Counted from the first letter of the stretch, positions 8,099 through 17,262 are shown. The stretch: 64,000 nucleotides of DNA from Coriobacteriaceae bacterium (GCA_902364975.1 CABJFQ010000003.1:62001-126000), one strand, 5' to 3'. Made by a program: numbers and translations. The notes: a model not told the origin generated them from the letters alone.

Positions 8099-8670
8099 GT
8101 GACGTGTTGTTGTCACTATATCATCACAGAAGAGGTCGCTTTCGCTGATTCACGCAGTAAAACGTTTTTGCACCGCTCACGGCGATAAATCGACCGTTTA
8201 CCGCTCGTTAACACTTCTACCTGCGGTTTTGAAACCGTTTCGAAATACTTTGACGAAAGATCGGAACCTTTTCTGTGTCTAAACAACGCAGGGTGGCCAA
8301 AAAAGGCATGTAGAAAAAATGCAGGTCATTGTGAAGATTTGTGAATTGGTCTTTTTGACTTAATACCAGTTAGAACCAGTTTAGAAATTATCGGTGAACG
8401 GTAGTTTTCGACCGCTCAGCGGTTATTTCCAATCGTTTGCAGCTCCTTTTCCATATGAATTAGGGAGACCCGATGAAGCACTTGCGCGGTTGCGGGAAAT
8501 TTCGATACTCGTCCATCCCCCACGTGCCAAACTCTCACTCCCTAAATATGCCATAAGCTCTCGCTATTCGTCTTACAAACATAACTTACTCTAATCTGTA
8601 ATTGTTTATCGTTTATCATTAAGTATGTTATAAGATTTAAATATCATCCTAGACATTGGTTGGAGGAGCT
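8099..8670. other. AT-rich intergenic region between divergent transcripts
   Basis: About 570 bp with no convincing gene. It holds TGAAACCGTTTCGA (8230-8243), which resembles a LacI/CcpA-type operator with two mismatches to the cre consensus, and two direct ACCAGT half-sites (8365-8370 and 8375-8380) like those of the GntR operator. Near the right end a GTTTATC tandem repeat (8604-8617) precedes TTATAA, a possible promoter area for the DUF2975 gene. Base composition is clearly lower in GC than the flanks. Confidence 0.4.
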
Positions 8671-9309
8671 ATGATCCGCTGGAACGTATCCAAATCGAAT
8701 GAACCCATCAACCGCGAACAGGCAATAGCCGATTTGGGGAAGCTCGCTCACATCTGCAAATGGGCCACAATCTGCACCGCCGTAGCGCTCGCTCTGGGAC
8801 TCCTCGCAGTCATTGCAATCGAGCTTTTACTCATATTGCCTAGCCTCTCCCAAGGGTTCTGCCTCCAATCCGTAGAGCTTAATGCCGGCGAAGGGCCATC
8901 TCTCGCTCTCGTCGGCGCCAATGAACAGACCCCTCTTATGCTTGTCGCGCACGACGGTCATACTGCCATAGGGAGCGCCATGATGACATGCCTTGCGCTT
9001 GCCATTGTGCTAAGCGCATACAGGTTTTTCTCCGCCATTGAAAAGGCGGGCAGGCCCTTTGACCTCGAATGCATCCGCATACTACGTCAAGTAGGACATT
9101 TGTTCCTTATTGGCGGCGTTGCTGTGAAGCTTCTTGGTGCCATAGTCACGGGGCTGATACTCTCAGGATTTGGCGGCAACTTTACGGATGCGCTCGGCGG
9201 CCAGCACCTCGACCTCTCTATGGTCTTTGCAGGCCTGATTATTAGCCTGATTGCCAGCGTCTTCCAGTACGGGTGTATCCTGCAAATACAAGATGACGAG
9301 TTGCTCTAG
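8671..9309 (+). CDS. DUF2975 family membrane protein
   Basis: A 212-residue protein with four likely membrane spans (ICTAVALALGLLAVIAIELL, MTCLALAIVLSAYRFF, LFLIGGVAVKLLGAIVTGLI, SMVFAGLIISLIASVFQYG). The pattern, with FDLECIRILRQVGHLFL between spans 2 and 3, matches DUF2975 proteins, which are usually encoded beside a small HTH regulator, as here. GGAGG sits 5-6 nt before the ATG at 8671; the reading from 8656 has no ribosome site. Function in the family is unknown; a membrane sensor or regulator partner is an inference from pairing. Confidence 0.75.
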   Translation: MIRWNVSKSNEPINREQAIADLGKLAHICKWATICTAVALALGLLAVIAIELLLILPSLSQGFCLQSVELNAGEGPSLALVGANEQTPLMLVAHDGHTAIGSAMMTCLALAIVLSAYRFFSAIEKAGRPFDLECIRILRQVGHLFLIGGVAVKLLGAIVTGLILSGFGGNFTDALGGQHLDLSMVFAGLIISLIASVFQYGCILQIQDDELL

Positions 9310-9318
9310 GGGGAATCC

Positions 9319-9558
9319 ATGATTATTCTGCGGCTCGACCGCATGCTCGCCGAACGCAAGATCTCATCCAAAGAGCTTGCGGAACGCGTGGGCATCTCCC
9401 AGGTCAATATGTCGCGCATCAAGACGGGCAAGGTTTCTGCCGTGCGCTTTTCAACTCTTGACGCGATATGCCGGGCACTCGACTGCCAACCGGGCGATGT
9501 ACTGGAATATATATCCGACGATGAAGCCGATAGCCTTTTTGGACTTAAAGATGAATAG
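9319..9558 (+). CDS. Small Cro/CI-type helix-turn-helix regulator
   Basis: A 79-residue, single-domain DNA-binding protein: RMLAERKISSKELAERVG (helices 1-2) and ISQVNMSRIKTGKVSAVRFS (recognition helix), ending STLDAICRALDCQPGDVLEY, the hallmark of the YozG-type HTH family. It begins 9 nt after the DUF2975 gene and shares its transcript. It probably regulates its own operon. A strong terminator follows. Confidence 0.9.
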   Translation: MIILRLDRMLAERKISSKELAERVGISQVNMSRIKTGKVSAVRFSTLDAICRALDCQPGDVLEYISDDEADSLFGLKDE

Positions 9559-9590
9559 CCATAATTAAGCCGCCAATCACGCCCTCAACG

Positions 9591-9639
9591 CAAATTGCCC
9601 GCCAGAACGACTTCCGTACTGGCGGGCAATTTGTTTTCT
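9591..9639 (+). terminator. Terminator after the HTH gene
   Basis: A perfect 15-bp inverted repeat, CAAATTGCCCGCCAG (9591-9605) with CTGGCGGGCAATTTG (9619-9633), followed by TTTTCT on the plus strand. Confidence 0.85.
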
Positions 9640-9672
9640 ATCAGCTAGATGCTCGATGAGCCGTGCAACTCT

Positions 9673-10758
9673 TTACGCAAACAGGCCGTAGATGCTGATG
9701 TTGGCCTTGGCGTAGAGGCCGTTAGCATACTCGGTCCACTTGGAGCTGGCGCTCGAAGCCTGCGAGGAATACTGCTGGTAGGCGGTGTAATAGGCGGTCA
9801 TGGCCTGCTTGTAGGTGGCGCTATCGGCCGTAAAGGCATCGTCAGCGAAGGCCTTGGCATAGGTGCTGTCGGCATCCTTCCAAGTGCCCTTTGAGCTATC
9901 CCACTCATCGCCGACAAGGTTGATGATGTAGTCGGCGTAGTCCTTGCTCGCGGTCTCCTCGTTGCCGTCAGCAGGCTCGGTCGGGGCGGTCGGCATGCTT
10001 GCAGAGCTATCGCCCACCTTCTTCTTGTAGAGCTTTTGCAGCGTCGCGGACTGACGGACGATCTGCTTGGCCTGGTCCTTGGACACGCCGTACTGCGTGG
10101 CCATGGTCTTGTAGTCCGAAGTGCCGATGGAATCCTCGGCGTACTGCTTCATTTCCTTGGAAGAAACGGTAATGCCCTCGTCCTCGGCAGCGTCCAGCAG
10201 AATCTGATTGCGCACGTAGGACAGGATGACGTCAGCAGAAGGAGCGGTGTAGTTGCCATCGCTATCCTTGACGGTGTCGAGGCTGTACTGGCTCTCGATG
10301 GCCTCACGCGCGGTGATGTCGCTCTTCTTGCCGTTGTAGCTATAGCTTGCCACGGTCGAATCGAGCTGGTCCTCGGTCAGGGTCGCCGAGCCGACGCCCT
10401 TGCCGCCAAAACCACCGTTGCCGATAAAGAAGCCGACCACGGCAGCGATCACGACGGCGACCACAAAGGCGGCAATCATCGTCTTCTTGTGCTTGCAAGC
10501 GTGGTCGTCCACGTCGGCGTCGTCGTCCTCGTCCTGCTCCTCGGGCATGAGGTTCTCGTCAGCGGCATCCGCGGCAATCTGAGCCTCCAGTCGGGCGTCC
10601 TCCTCCTCGGCCGTCGTGCCGGCGGCAATGTGCTCGGCAGACGTACCGGCGACCAGATCGATCTTCTCGTCCTCGTCACCGTCGGGGCCTTCGCCGCGCT
10701 CGATGATCTGGATGCCGTCGATCTCGTCCTTCTCGTCCTTCTTTTGAATCAGACCCAT
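9673..10758 (-). CDS. Membrane-anchored SurA/PrsA-like protein
   Basis: 361 residues. Residues 1-90 are a highly acidic, probably cytoplasmic segment ending CKHKK. Residues about 93-112 (IAAFVVAVVIAAVVGFFIG) form one membrane span. The outside part begins with a SurA_N-like helical region (VILSYVRNQILLDAAEDEGITVSSKEMKQYAEDSIG, QYGVSKDQAKQIVRQSATLQKLY), as in peptidyl-prolyl foldases, but no parvulin catalytic domain is seen; the C terminus is Ser/Ala/Tyr-rich. A chaperone-like role for exported proteins is likely but inferred. It ends just before the HTH-operon terminator (convergent). Confidence 0.65.
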   Translation of the reverse strand: MGLIQKKDEKDEIDGIQIIERGEGPDGDEDEKIDLVAGTSAEHIAAGTTAEEEDARLEAQIAADAADENLMPEEQDEDDDADVDDHACKHKKTMIAAFVVAVVIAAVVGFFIGNGGFGGKGVGSATLTEDQLDSTVASYSYNGKKSDITAREAIESQYSLDTVKDSDGNYTAPSADVILSYVRNQILLDAAEDEGITVSSKEMKQYAEDSIGTSDYKTMATQYGVSKDQAKQIVRQSATLQKLYKKKVGDSSASMPTAPTEPADGNEETASKDYADYIINLVGDEWDSSKGTWKDADSTYAKAFADDAFTADSATYKQAMTAYYTAYQQYSSQASSASSKWTEYANGLYAKANISIYGLFA

Positions 10759-10796
10759 ATCAGTTACTCCTTGTTAGGAAACATAGTCCTCAATAG

Positions 10797-10825
10797 AATA
10801 CGCCCGACAGAGCGCCGGGCGTATT
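10797..10825 (-). terminator. Hairpin after the four-gene operon
   Basis: AATACGCCCG (10797-10806) pairs perfectly with CGGGCGTATT (10816-10825). It follows the isocitrate dehydrogenase-like gene on the minus strand; the tail after the stem is only moderately T-rich (CTATTG), so it is a weak or non-canonical terminator. Confidence 0.55.
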
Positions 10826-10884
10826 GATTCTTAGGTTATACGCAAACACTTAAGTACTATTTAGGCGTTTGCAGTGTGCATGCC

Positions 10885-11970
10885 TTAGGCCAGGTGAGCG
10901 ATAACGGCATCGGCAAAGGCCTGCGTGCCCACAGCGCCCTCAACGGAGCCGGTCTGGGCACGACGCACGTCACCGGTAACCTGCTCGCCCTCGTCGAGCG
11001 TGGCAGACACGGCGACGCGAATGCGATTGGCAGCGTCGTTCTCGCCCAGGTGATCGAGCATCATAGCCGCAGAGAGAATCTCGGCCGTGGGGTTAGCGAT
11101 ATCCTGACCGGCGATATCGGGCGCGGAGCCGTGCGTAGCCTCAAAGATTGCGCAGTCGGCACCGATGTTGGAACCCGGAGCCATACCCAGGCCGCCCACC
11201 AGGCCGGCGCACAGGTCACTCACGATGTCGCCGTACAGGTTGGGCAGCACCAGGACATCGAAGTCGTTGGGGTTTTGGACCAGGCCCATGCAGGTAGCGT
11301 CGACGATCTTGTCGTTGAACTCGATATCGGGATAGTTGGCGGCCACCTCGCGCGCAACGCGCAGGAACAGGCCGTCGGTCGCCTTCATGATGTTGGCCTT
11401 GTGCACGGCCGTCACCTTTTTGCGGCCGCAGCGGCGGGCATACTCAAAGGCATACTCCACAATACGGCGGCTCTTGGCGATAGAGATGGGCTTGATCGAG
11501 ATCGCGGAATCGGCGGCGAAGGTCTTTTGGCCCGAACGCTCGACGAGCTGCGAGAGCTCCTCGACCTCGGCAGCGCCCTCATCGAACTCGATGCCGGCGT
11601 AGAGGTCCTCGGTGTTCTCGCGCACGATGACCAGGTCGACGTCGCGGAAACGCGAGCCGTCGCCCGGCTGCGACAGGCAAGGGCGCACGCAGGCGTACAG
11701 GTCGAAATGCTTGCGCAGGGCAACGTTGACGCTGCGGAAACCCGTGCCGACCGGCGTAGTAATGGGACCCTTGATGGCAACCTTGGTCTCGGCGACCGCA
11801 TTGAGCACGTGCTGGGGCAGCGGCGTGCCAAACTCGTCCATGACGCCGGCACCGGCTTCCTGGACATTCCAATTGATCTGGACACCGGCGGCCTCGACCA
11901 CGCGGCGCATGGCCTGCGTAATCTCGGGACCGATACCGTCACCGGGAATCAGGACTACATCGTGCGCCAT
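10885..11970 (-). CDS. Isocitrate/isopropylmalate dehydrogenase family protein (probable NAD-isocitrate dehydrogenase)
   Basis: 361-residue beta-decarboxylating dehydrogenase. Motifs: [11 protein letters not shown] at the N terminus; [19 protein letters not shown] (substrate arginines); [13 protein letters not shown]; the catalytic Lys in [13 protein letters not shown]; metal-binding Asp residues in [12 protein letters not shown]; and the nucleotide loop [18 protein letters not shown]. The YACVRP and [19 protein letters not shown] pattern fits isocitrate (or homoisocitrate) rather than isopropylmalate dehydrogenase. Cofactor NAD is suggested by the mitochondrial IDH3-like sequence style. Last gene of a tight operon with the HEAT-like protein 6 bp upstream. 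Confidence 0.85.
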   Translation of the reverse strand: MAHDVVLIPGDGIGPEITQAMRRVVEAAGVQINWNVQEAGAGVMDEFGTPLPQHVLNAVAETKVAIKGPITTPVGTGFRSVNVALRKHFDLYACVRPCLSQPGDGSRFRDVDLVIVRENTEDLYAGIEFDEGAAEVEELSQLVERSGQKTFAADSAISIKPISIAKSRRIVEYAFEYARRCGRKKVTAVHKANIMKATDGLFLRVAREVAANYPDIEFNDKIVDATCMGLVQNPNDFDVLVLPNLYGDIVSDLCAGLVGGLGMAPGSNIGADCAIFEATHGSAPDIAGQDIANPTAEILSAAMMLDHLGENDAANRIRVAVSATLDEGEQVTGDVRRAQTGSVEGAVGTQAFADAVIAHLA

Positions 11971-11976
11971 AATCTG

Positions 11977-12675
11977 TTACTCCTCGTCTTCGGCGGCCTC
12001 AGATTTTTTAACGCTAGCACGCTTCTTCTTTTTGGAGAGATCCAGGCCAAAACGTTTAACAAGCATTTCGCAAATCTCGCTCGAACGGGCCTTGAGATAG
12101 CTGCCCTTACCGTTCTCGGCATCGAACTTAAGGCGCAGCGCAAGCTTCTCGGCAACCTCGGCGTCGATCTCGCCCTGGCAAAACTCGTACAGGCAACCGA
12201 GCATGTCGCGATACTCAAGGTCGCCGTGGTAGCACTGGATGGCCTCGTCCAGGATGGGCCAAGCCTCGCGCGAACGCTCGACACTCGTGGCACCCCACAC
12301 GCACAGCAGGCGGAAGGCGGCATAGCGCAGCGTGGAGGAAATCTCGTCGAACAGCGCGGTCTCGGCGCCCTCAAAGGCATCGCCCAGCTGCTCGGGGCAG
12401 GTGGTGGCGAGCGCCGTCAGGGCATCGAGGGCCTCCCAGCGGGTCTGCGCCTCGGGGCGGTCGAGCGCCTCGATCAGCGCGGGCACGCAGGACACGACGC
12501 GCTGCGGATCGCGCTCGGCAAGCAGATGCAGCACGCGGGCGGCAAACTGGCGGATGCGGCGCGTGGGGCAGCCGAGCTCCTGGACCAGACGGTCGACGGC
12601 GTTCTCGTTCTCCTCTGCCAGCTGGAGCTGTGCCAGCTCCTCGTCGGTGAGCTGTTCGTCTTTATTTTCTGCCAT
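11977..12675 (-). CDS. HEAT-repeat-like protein
   Basis: 232 residues, soluble. After an acidic N terminus, residues 25-135 contain helical pairs of HEAT/armadillo type (RRIRQFAARVLHLLAERDPQ, VPALIEALDRPEAQTRWEAL, ISSTLRYAAFRLLCVWGA). The C terminus is Lys-rich then acidic (LSKKKKRASVKKSEAAEDEE). Such proteins are usually scaffolds; no enzymatic motif is seen. Co-transcribed with a membrane protein and two dehydrogenases. Confidence 0.65.
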   Translation of the reverse strand: MAENKDEQLTDEELAQLQLAEENENAVDRLVQELGCPTRRIRQFAARVLHLLAERDPQRVVSCVPALIEALDRPEAQTRWEALDALTALATTCPEQLGDAFEGAETALFDEISSTLRYAAFRLLCVWGATSVERSREAWPILDEAIQCYHGDLEYRDMLGCLYEFCQGEIDAEVAEKLALRLKFDAENGKGSYLKARSSEICEMLVKRFGLDLSKKKKRASVKKSEAAEDEE

Positions 12676-12690
12676 AGTTACCTCTTCTTA

Positions 12691-13119
12691 CTATTTCTTA
12701 GCGTGCTTGCCAGCACCCTTGCTCTCATCGGTGACCGAGATGAGCTGTCGGTCGGCCGCGCCATTGCGACGTGCGCGGCGGCGCTCCTCGGCGTCGCCCG
12801 CGTCGGCGGCGGCGCGATGAGCCTTGTTGACGTTAAAGACCTCGTCGTGCTTGCGCCACGGACCGACGGACTCGCCAAAGCTCATCTTAAGGCCTGCGAT
12901 AAAGCCGCCGAGCCAGCCGATCGGCGCAAACTGCACCAGCGGGAACAGCGAGAACACCCAGGTCAGCAGGACGACTGCCGCCGCTCCCGCAAAGTTGGCA
13001 ATCCAGTAGTCGCGCTTGGTGATGACGCGCTTTTCGCACGCCCACTGGCCGCACAGAAAGCCGATGTAGATCGCAAAGAGAAAGAGCGCCAGCGCAAGCA
13101 CCACGAACGTCCAGCTCAT
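12691..13119 (-). CDS. Small membrane protein of unknown function
   Basis: 142 residues. Two or three membrane spans (WTFVVLALALFLFAIYIGFL, ANFAGAAAVVLLTWVFSLFP, and a short FAPIGWLGGFIAGL) are followed by a basic cytoplasmic tail (EERRRARRNGAADR, GAGKHAKK). The ATG at 13119 has GGGGAG about 9 nt upstream and lies 5 nt after the dehydrogenase stop; the longer reading would overlap that gene. No recognised family. Confidence 0.6.
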   Translation of the reverse strand: MSWTFVVLALALFLFAIYIGFLCGQWACEKRVITKRDYWIANFAGAAAVVLLTWVFSLFPLVQFAPIGWLGGFIAGLKMSFGESVGPWRKHDEVFNVNKAHRAAADAGDAEERRRARRNGAADRQLISVTDESKGAGKHAKK

Positions 13120-13124
13120 GGGCG

Positions 13125-14204
13125 CTACTCCCCGTGATGGTGGCCACAGCAGCACTCGTGGCCGTCGTCATGACCGTGGCCGCCGCAGCACTCGTGGTCC
13201 TCGCCGTGATGGTGGCCGCAACCGCACTCATGCTCGTCGCCGTGCTCGCCGCAACCGCAGCCGTCCTCGTGGGCACCGTGCTCCTCGGGGCGATACTGCG
13301 ACCAGTCCAGACCGGCGGCGATGGCGTCGGCCTCCTCCTTGTAGAGGACCGTGATGGCCTGGGTGCCCAGCTTGGCGCCACCGATAGCGTCGAGCATGTC
13401 GTAGAGCGTAAAGGCCACGTCGGCGCCGGGCAGCGCGAGCTCGCGGTCGTCGGCGTAAGCAAGGGCCAGGCGCAGGTCCTTAATGAAGTGCTCGACCATA
13501 AAACCGGGCTTGTAGTCGCCGTCGAGCGCCTTGGGAGCCAGGCTCTCCATGGCGCCGGACTTGCCGGTACCGCCCAAGATCATCTGGCGGGTCTTCTCCA
13601 GGTCAAGGCCGCTCAGCTCGGCAAATGCCATGGCGTCTGCCATGCCGACCATGCAGGCGCCCAGCGACACCTGGTTGGCGAGCTTGGCAGCCTGGCCCTT
13701 GCCAGCGCCGTCGAAGCAGCAGATGTTGGCCGCAAAGGTGGCAAGGATGTCGCGGACTGGGGCGATATCGTTCTCGGTGGCGCCCACGATAGCCGTGAGC
13801 GTGCCGGCGATAGCACCAGACTCGCCGCCGGTGACGGGGCAGTCAAACGCCATGCGGCCGGAAACCTGGGCGGCCTCGGCAATGTCGCGCGCCAGCTCGG
13901 GCGAGCTTGTGGTGAGGTCGATCAGGACCGCGCCGGGCTTAGTGCACGCGAGCAGGCCGTCGCCCGCCAGGTAGAGCTCCTCGACCTCGGAGGGATAACC
14001 CACCATGGTAAAGACGACGTCGGCGTTCGCCACGGCATCTGCCGGCGTATCGGCCCAAACGGCACCGCGCTCGATAAGCGCGGCGGCCTTGGACTTAGTG
14101 CGGTTGTTGACCGTGACGGGATAGCCGGCATCCAGGATGTGGCCGGCAATGGGGGCACCCATGATTCCGGTGCCGATGAATGCGACGGAGAGCTTGTTTG
14201 CCAT
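13125..14204 (-). CDS. 3-hydroxyisobutyrate/tartronate-semialdehyde reductase family dehydrogenase with His/Cys-rich tail
   Basis: 359 residues. Residues 1-300 are a complete beta-hydroxyacid dehydrogenase: Rossmann motif AFIGTGIMGAPIA (8-20), substrate loop DCPVTGGESGA (121-131), and GAGKGQAAKLANQ (167-177) with catalytic Lys174. Residues 309-359 are an added tail with 14 His and 9 Cys (for example CGCGHHHGEDHECC), strongly suggestive of binding Ni, Zn or Cu. The reading frame is continuous and codon use is normal, so this is not a frameshift artefact. The tail is encoded just before the stop. First gene of a four-gene operon. The substrate is not known; the tail's metal role is inferred. 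Confidence 0.85.
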   Translation of the reverse strand: MANKLSVAFIGTGIMGAPIAGHILDAGYPVTVNNRTKSKAAALIERGAVWADTPADAVANADVVFTMVGYPSEVEELYLAGDGLLACTKPGAVLIDLTTSSPELARDIAEAAQVSGRMAFDCPVTGGESGAIAGTLTAIVGATENDIAPVRDILATFAANICCFDGAGKGQAAKLANQVSLGACMVGMADAMAFAELSGLDLEKTRQMILGGTGKSGAMESLAPKALDGDYKPGFMVEHFIKDLRLALAYADDRELALPGADVAFTLYDMLDAIGGAKLGTQAITVLYKEEADAIAAGLDWSQYRPEEHGAHEDGCGCGEHGDEHECGCGHHHGEDHECCGGHGHDDGHECCCGHHHGE

Positions 14205-14301
14205 GAAACCTTTCCTTTTGGGTTGGGTGTTATTACCAGGTTGAATACTCGGTGCCAGCGTTGGGCTGTGAGTCGAGGGCGATTACGGACGCAGCGCTTG
14301 C

Positions 14302-15255
14302 CTACTGGCCGCGCACGCGGCGGGCGATGCGGTCGGAAAGCGACGCCTTGTCGGCGCGGTTCTTACCCCAAAACGCGCAGGCCACCATGCCGGGGCCCAC
14401 GTGCGAGCCGATGGTAGGACCGACGGAGCTGCGAATGATCGTGACGTCGGCGCAACCCTCCTCCTTGCGGATGGCGGCTTCGAGCCAGTCGCCGTCCTTC
14501 TCGGCATCGGCCGTCATAATGGCGATGGGCATGGTGCGATCGGGCACATAGTTCTCGCGGAACGACTTGAGGATGGACTTGAGCGCCTTCTTGCGACCGC
14601 GGTTGACGCCGATCAGCGACAGCGAGCCGGCCAGGTCGTAGGACAGCTCGGGTTTGACGTCGAGCTTTGCCGTGAGCTGTGCCGCCGCGGGCGGAATGCG
14701 GCCGCCGGCAGCCAGCGCGTCAAAGCTCTCGAGCGTAAAGTAACCGTGGACATAGGTCTTGGCCTCGTTTGCCCAGTCGACCAGCTGCTTGGCGGTCAGT
14801 CCCGCCGAACGCTGGCGCACGGCCTCAAGCGCCAAGAGCTCGCCGGTCGCACAGGGCAGAGCGTTGTCGACCACGTACAGCTCAAAGTTGGGATACTCGG
14901 CGCGCACGGCGTCCGCCGCCTGGCACGCGGAGTTGTAGCTCGACGACAGCGCCGAGGTAAAGCACAGGTAGACCGTAGGCGTACCCTCTTTGGCGCACTC
15001 GGTAAAGAACTCGATATAGCGACCGAGCGACACAGCCGAGGTGGACACGCGGGCACCGGCGCGCATACGGTCGTAGAACTCCTTGGGTGTGATGCTCGAC
15101 CAGATGTCGTCCGTGCGCTCCTCGCCATCGATAATGAAGGGGAAACCCAAGATATCGACATCGAGGTTCGCAGCGACCTCGGGGCTAAAGTCGCAGCAGG
15201 TATCGACGACGATGCGGCAACGGTCCGAATGACCGGCGGATGCGGCCTTGTCCAT
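14302..15255 (-). CDS. DegV family fatty-acid-binding protein
   Basis: 317 residues. DegV/FakB proteins bind a fatty acid and present it to the kinase FakA. Seen here: VVDTCCDFSPEVA, the loop RVSTSAVSLGRYIEFF, YLCFTSALSSSYNSACQAA, and the C-terminal GPTIGSHVGPGMVACAFWG, which coordinates the lipid head in FakB structures. The ATG at 15255 is 8 nt after AAGGAG; a TTG one codon earlier is less likely. No fakA is in the window. Confidence 0.9.
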   Translation of the reverse strand: MDKAASAGHSDRCRIVVDTCCDFSPEVAANLDVDILGFPFIIDGEERTDDIWSSITPKEFYDRMRAGARVSTSAVSLGRYIEFFTECAKEGTPTVYLCFTSALSSSYNSACQAADAVRAEYPNFELYVVDNALPCATGELLALEAVRQRSAGLTAKQLVDWANEAKTYVHGYFTLESFDALAAGGRIPPAAAQLTAKLDVKPELSYDLAGSLSLIGVNRGRKKALKSILKSFRENYVPDRTMPIAIMTADAEKDGDWLEAAIRKEEGCADVTIIRSSVGPTIGSHVGPGMVACAFWGKNRADKASLSDRIARRVRGQ

Positions 15256-15273
15256 CAAAGCGACTCCTTACGT

Positions 15274-15305
15274 AAAAAGGCGGCCACCCGCATGGGATGG
15301 CCGCC
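15274..15305 (-). terminator. Terminator after the hibernation factor gene
   Basis: GGCGGCCA (15279-15286) pairs with TGGCCGCC (15298-15305) and is followed by TTTTT on the minus strand (15274-15278). Confidence 0.8.
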
Positions 15306-15334
15306 AACCGTTAACTCATGCAAGTTAACGTATT

Positions 15335-15919
15335 TTACTCGTCAAGTGTTTCGATGCGGGGCTTGATGATGCCATATCCACCATTCTTACGGTGATACAC
15401 CACATTGATAAGGCCGGTCGTCGCGTTCTCGAACACGTAGAAGTCGTGGCCGAGCAGATCGGTCTGTACCAGCGCCTGCTCCTCAGTCATCGGGGTGACA
15501 TCGATGACCTTCTCGCGGACGAGCAGGTCGTCCTCCTCCTCGGGCAGCAGCAGGTCGGCCAGATCATCGACGCGCTCGACTGGTGCAACATCCGCTGCGC
15601 TGGCACCGCCCTGGCGGTTGTCCACGACCTTGGTCTTGAACTTGCGCAGCTGGCGGGTGACCTTATCGGCGGAGAGGTCGATGGCGGCGTACATATCTGC
15701 ACCGTGCTCGGCAACGCGAATCACCGAACCGCGGGCGCGAACCGTAACCTCGACGATTGCCGGGTTGGGGTTCGAGGGGTTCTTCTCATAGCGAAGTACA
15801 ACGTCGACCGTCATGGGCTCGATATCGAAAACCTTGAGCGCCTCGCCGATCTTCTCATCCACATGCGCACGCAGAGCATCGGTTACCGTCGTCTTGCGTC
15901 CAGAAACCTTGATATCCAT
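15335..15919 (-). CDS. hpf: Ribosome hibernation promoting factor, long form
   Basis: 194 residues. The N-terminal domain (MDIKVSGRKTTVTDALRAHV to about residue 105) binds the ribosomal decoding region; the C-terminal domain (FYVFENATTGLINVVYHRKN) is the dimerisation module of long HPF, which makes 100S ribosomes on its own. A charged linker lies between. The ATG at 15919 has GGAG upstream; the longer reading adds a non-homologous segment. Usually induced in stationary phase; no such element was identified here. Confidence 0.93.
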   Translation of the reverse strand: MDIKVSGRKTTVTDALRAHVDEKIGEALKVFDIEPMTVDVVLRYEKNPSNPNPAIVEVTVRARGSVIRVAEHGADMYAAIDLSADKVTRQLRKFKTKVVDNRQGGASAADVAPVERVDDLADLLLPEEEDDLLVREKVIDVTPMTEEQALVQTDLLGHDFYVFENATTGLINVVYHRKNGGYGIIKPRIETLDE

Positions 15920-16133
15920 ACGTGGCTCCAATCTGCCTCGGGGACTTACTGTACTGGCTATGTACCCATTGCCGTGCATTTAATCACGCGGATTCCTAAA
16001 GACCCGAATAACGATTGCTTGATACCGCATACCGAAGTCTCGCACTTTTCCGTGGCAAAGTGCGCTATAGAAGGGAGCCGACGGCTTTGTATTTGGTCCC
16101 GAAAATTGGCTTTGACCTGCTGGTTTTATAGGG

Positions 16134-16170
16134 ATAAAAAAGCCGGGCTCCCCTATTGGGGAAACCCGGC
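16134..16170 (-). terminator. Terminator after the solute-binding lipoprotein gene
   Basis: GCCGGG (16142-16147) pairs with CCCGGC (16165-16170), with an inner CTCCCC/GGGGAA stem, followed by TTTTTT on the minus strand. Confidence 0.85.
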
Positions 16171-16236
16171 AGTGCGTGTTGAAACCGTGAAGAGGCGTCC
16201 TTTCCAACGTATAGGAGACACCACCCCTAGCAATAA

Positions 16237-17262
16237 CTAGCTATTAAGTTTGTTAATGTCGTCGTCGGTGATGGTGCCTTCCTGGCTGGACGATTTGTCC
16301 TCGGAGGATGCGGTCTCATTGTTGGAATCGGAGGACTCGCTGCCGGAGGATGCGGTCTCACTGGACTCAGAGTCGCCCGGCTGCACGTTAGCGCCCGAAA
16401 CCGTCTTAGTGGTGAGGTCGTAGGGCATCCTGCCATACCAGACAGAGTGGACCGCCTCGAGCGTGCCGTCGGCCGTAATACCGTCGAGGGCATCGCTCAC
16501 GGCACGGCACAGTTCGTCATTGGACGAGAGGCCCGCAACACCAAGCGTCGAGGGCGCCTCGAGCGAACCGGCATAGGAGACCTCGCTCATCAGGCGTGCA
16601 AGGTAGCCGCCGGCCGTGGAGTCGCAGATTACATAGTCGACCTCGCCGGACTCGAGCGCCTCAAAGCACTCGTTGATGTTGGAGTAGGTCTTTTGGTTGG
16701 CGGTGATGCTCTGCTTAGCAAGCGCCTCCTGCGAGGCCGAGGACATCTGGACACCCAGAGTAGACGTGTTAAGGGTATCGGTGGAAACGCTTAGCGACCC
16801 ACCATCGCTGGTTTTACCGAACACGGAAGCGGCATCGTACAGGCAGGTGCCGAGCGAGCTAACGTCCCCGTCCGTGGAGTTGATCTCGCCGATAAAGATA
16901 TCAGCCTTTTTGTCGCCGAGCGCGGAACCTGCCGAGGACGCATCGACAAAGGCGACCTTAAGGCCCATGCGGCTTGCGAGGGCGCGGGCGGCGTCGACCG
17001 CATACCCCGTGAGCTCGCCGTCGGCGTCCTGCATGGCCTGCGGCGCATCGGAAGTATCGAGGGCGACCGTCAGGGTTCCGGGAGTGACCAGGGCATCGTC
17101 CGACACCGCCGGCGTGACGGTCTCGTACTCGATCTGGTCGATCGTGGGAGTCGTGAACGTAGACAGCGGGTTGAACGCGCATCCGCTCAGGCCCAAAACG
17201 GCGATGACCGCTGCGGTCCCAGCACCTAACCGAGCCGCGTGCATCAAGCTGCCCCTCACCAT
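16237..17262 (-). CDS. Extracellular solute-binding lipoprotein (SBP family 3-like)
   Basis: 341 residues with an N-terminal signal ending in a lipobox (VLGLSGC), so it is anchored outside the membrane. Family 3 (amino-acid ABC transporter) features: LTVALDTSDAPQAMQDADGE, LTGYAVDAARALASRMGLKV, SSLGTCLYDAAS and FEALESGEVDYVICDSTAGG. The last 60 residues are a Ser/Glu-rich disordered tail. Start is either the ATG at 17262 or at 17244 (the latter has a better AGGGG site); both keep the signal. No ABC permease or ATPase is adjacent, so the transporter partner is elsewhere or the protein is a sensor. A strong promoter lies 332 bp upstream. Confidence 0.8.
   Translation of the reverse strand: MVRGSLMHAARLGAGTAAVIAVLGLSGCAFNPLSTFTTPTIDQIEYETVTPAVSDDALVTPGTLTVALDTSDAPQAMQDADGELTGYAVDAARALASRMGLKVAFVDASSAGSALGDKKADIFIGEINSTDGDVSSLGTCLYDAASVFGKTSDGGSLSVSTDTLNTSTLGVQMSSASQEALAKQSITANQKTYSNINECFEALESGEVDYVICDSTAGGYLARLMSEVSYAGSLEAPSTLGVAGLSSNDELCRAVSDALDGITADGTLEAVHSVWYGRMPYDLTTKTVSGANVQPGDSESSETASSGSESSDSNNETASSEDKSSSQEGTITDDDINKLNS

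Noticed and set aside
8230..8243. TGAAACCGTTTCGA as a catabolite-response (cre) site
   Set aside because: Two mismatches at the 3' end and no CcpA-like gene in view; kept only as a weak remark.
10876..13137. A 753-codon open frame on the plus strand over icd-like, HEAT and membrane-protein genes
   Set aside because: It is antisense to genes with clear families; the open frame follows from GC-rich third positions. Similar long antisense frames at 24755-27112 and 33069-35201 were rejected for the same reason.
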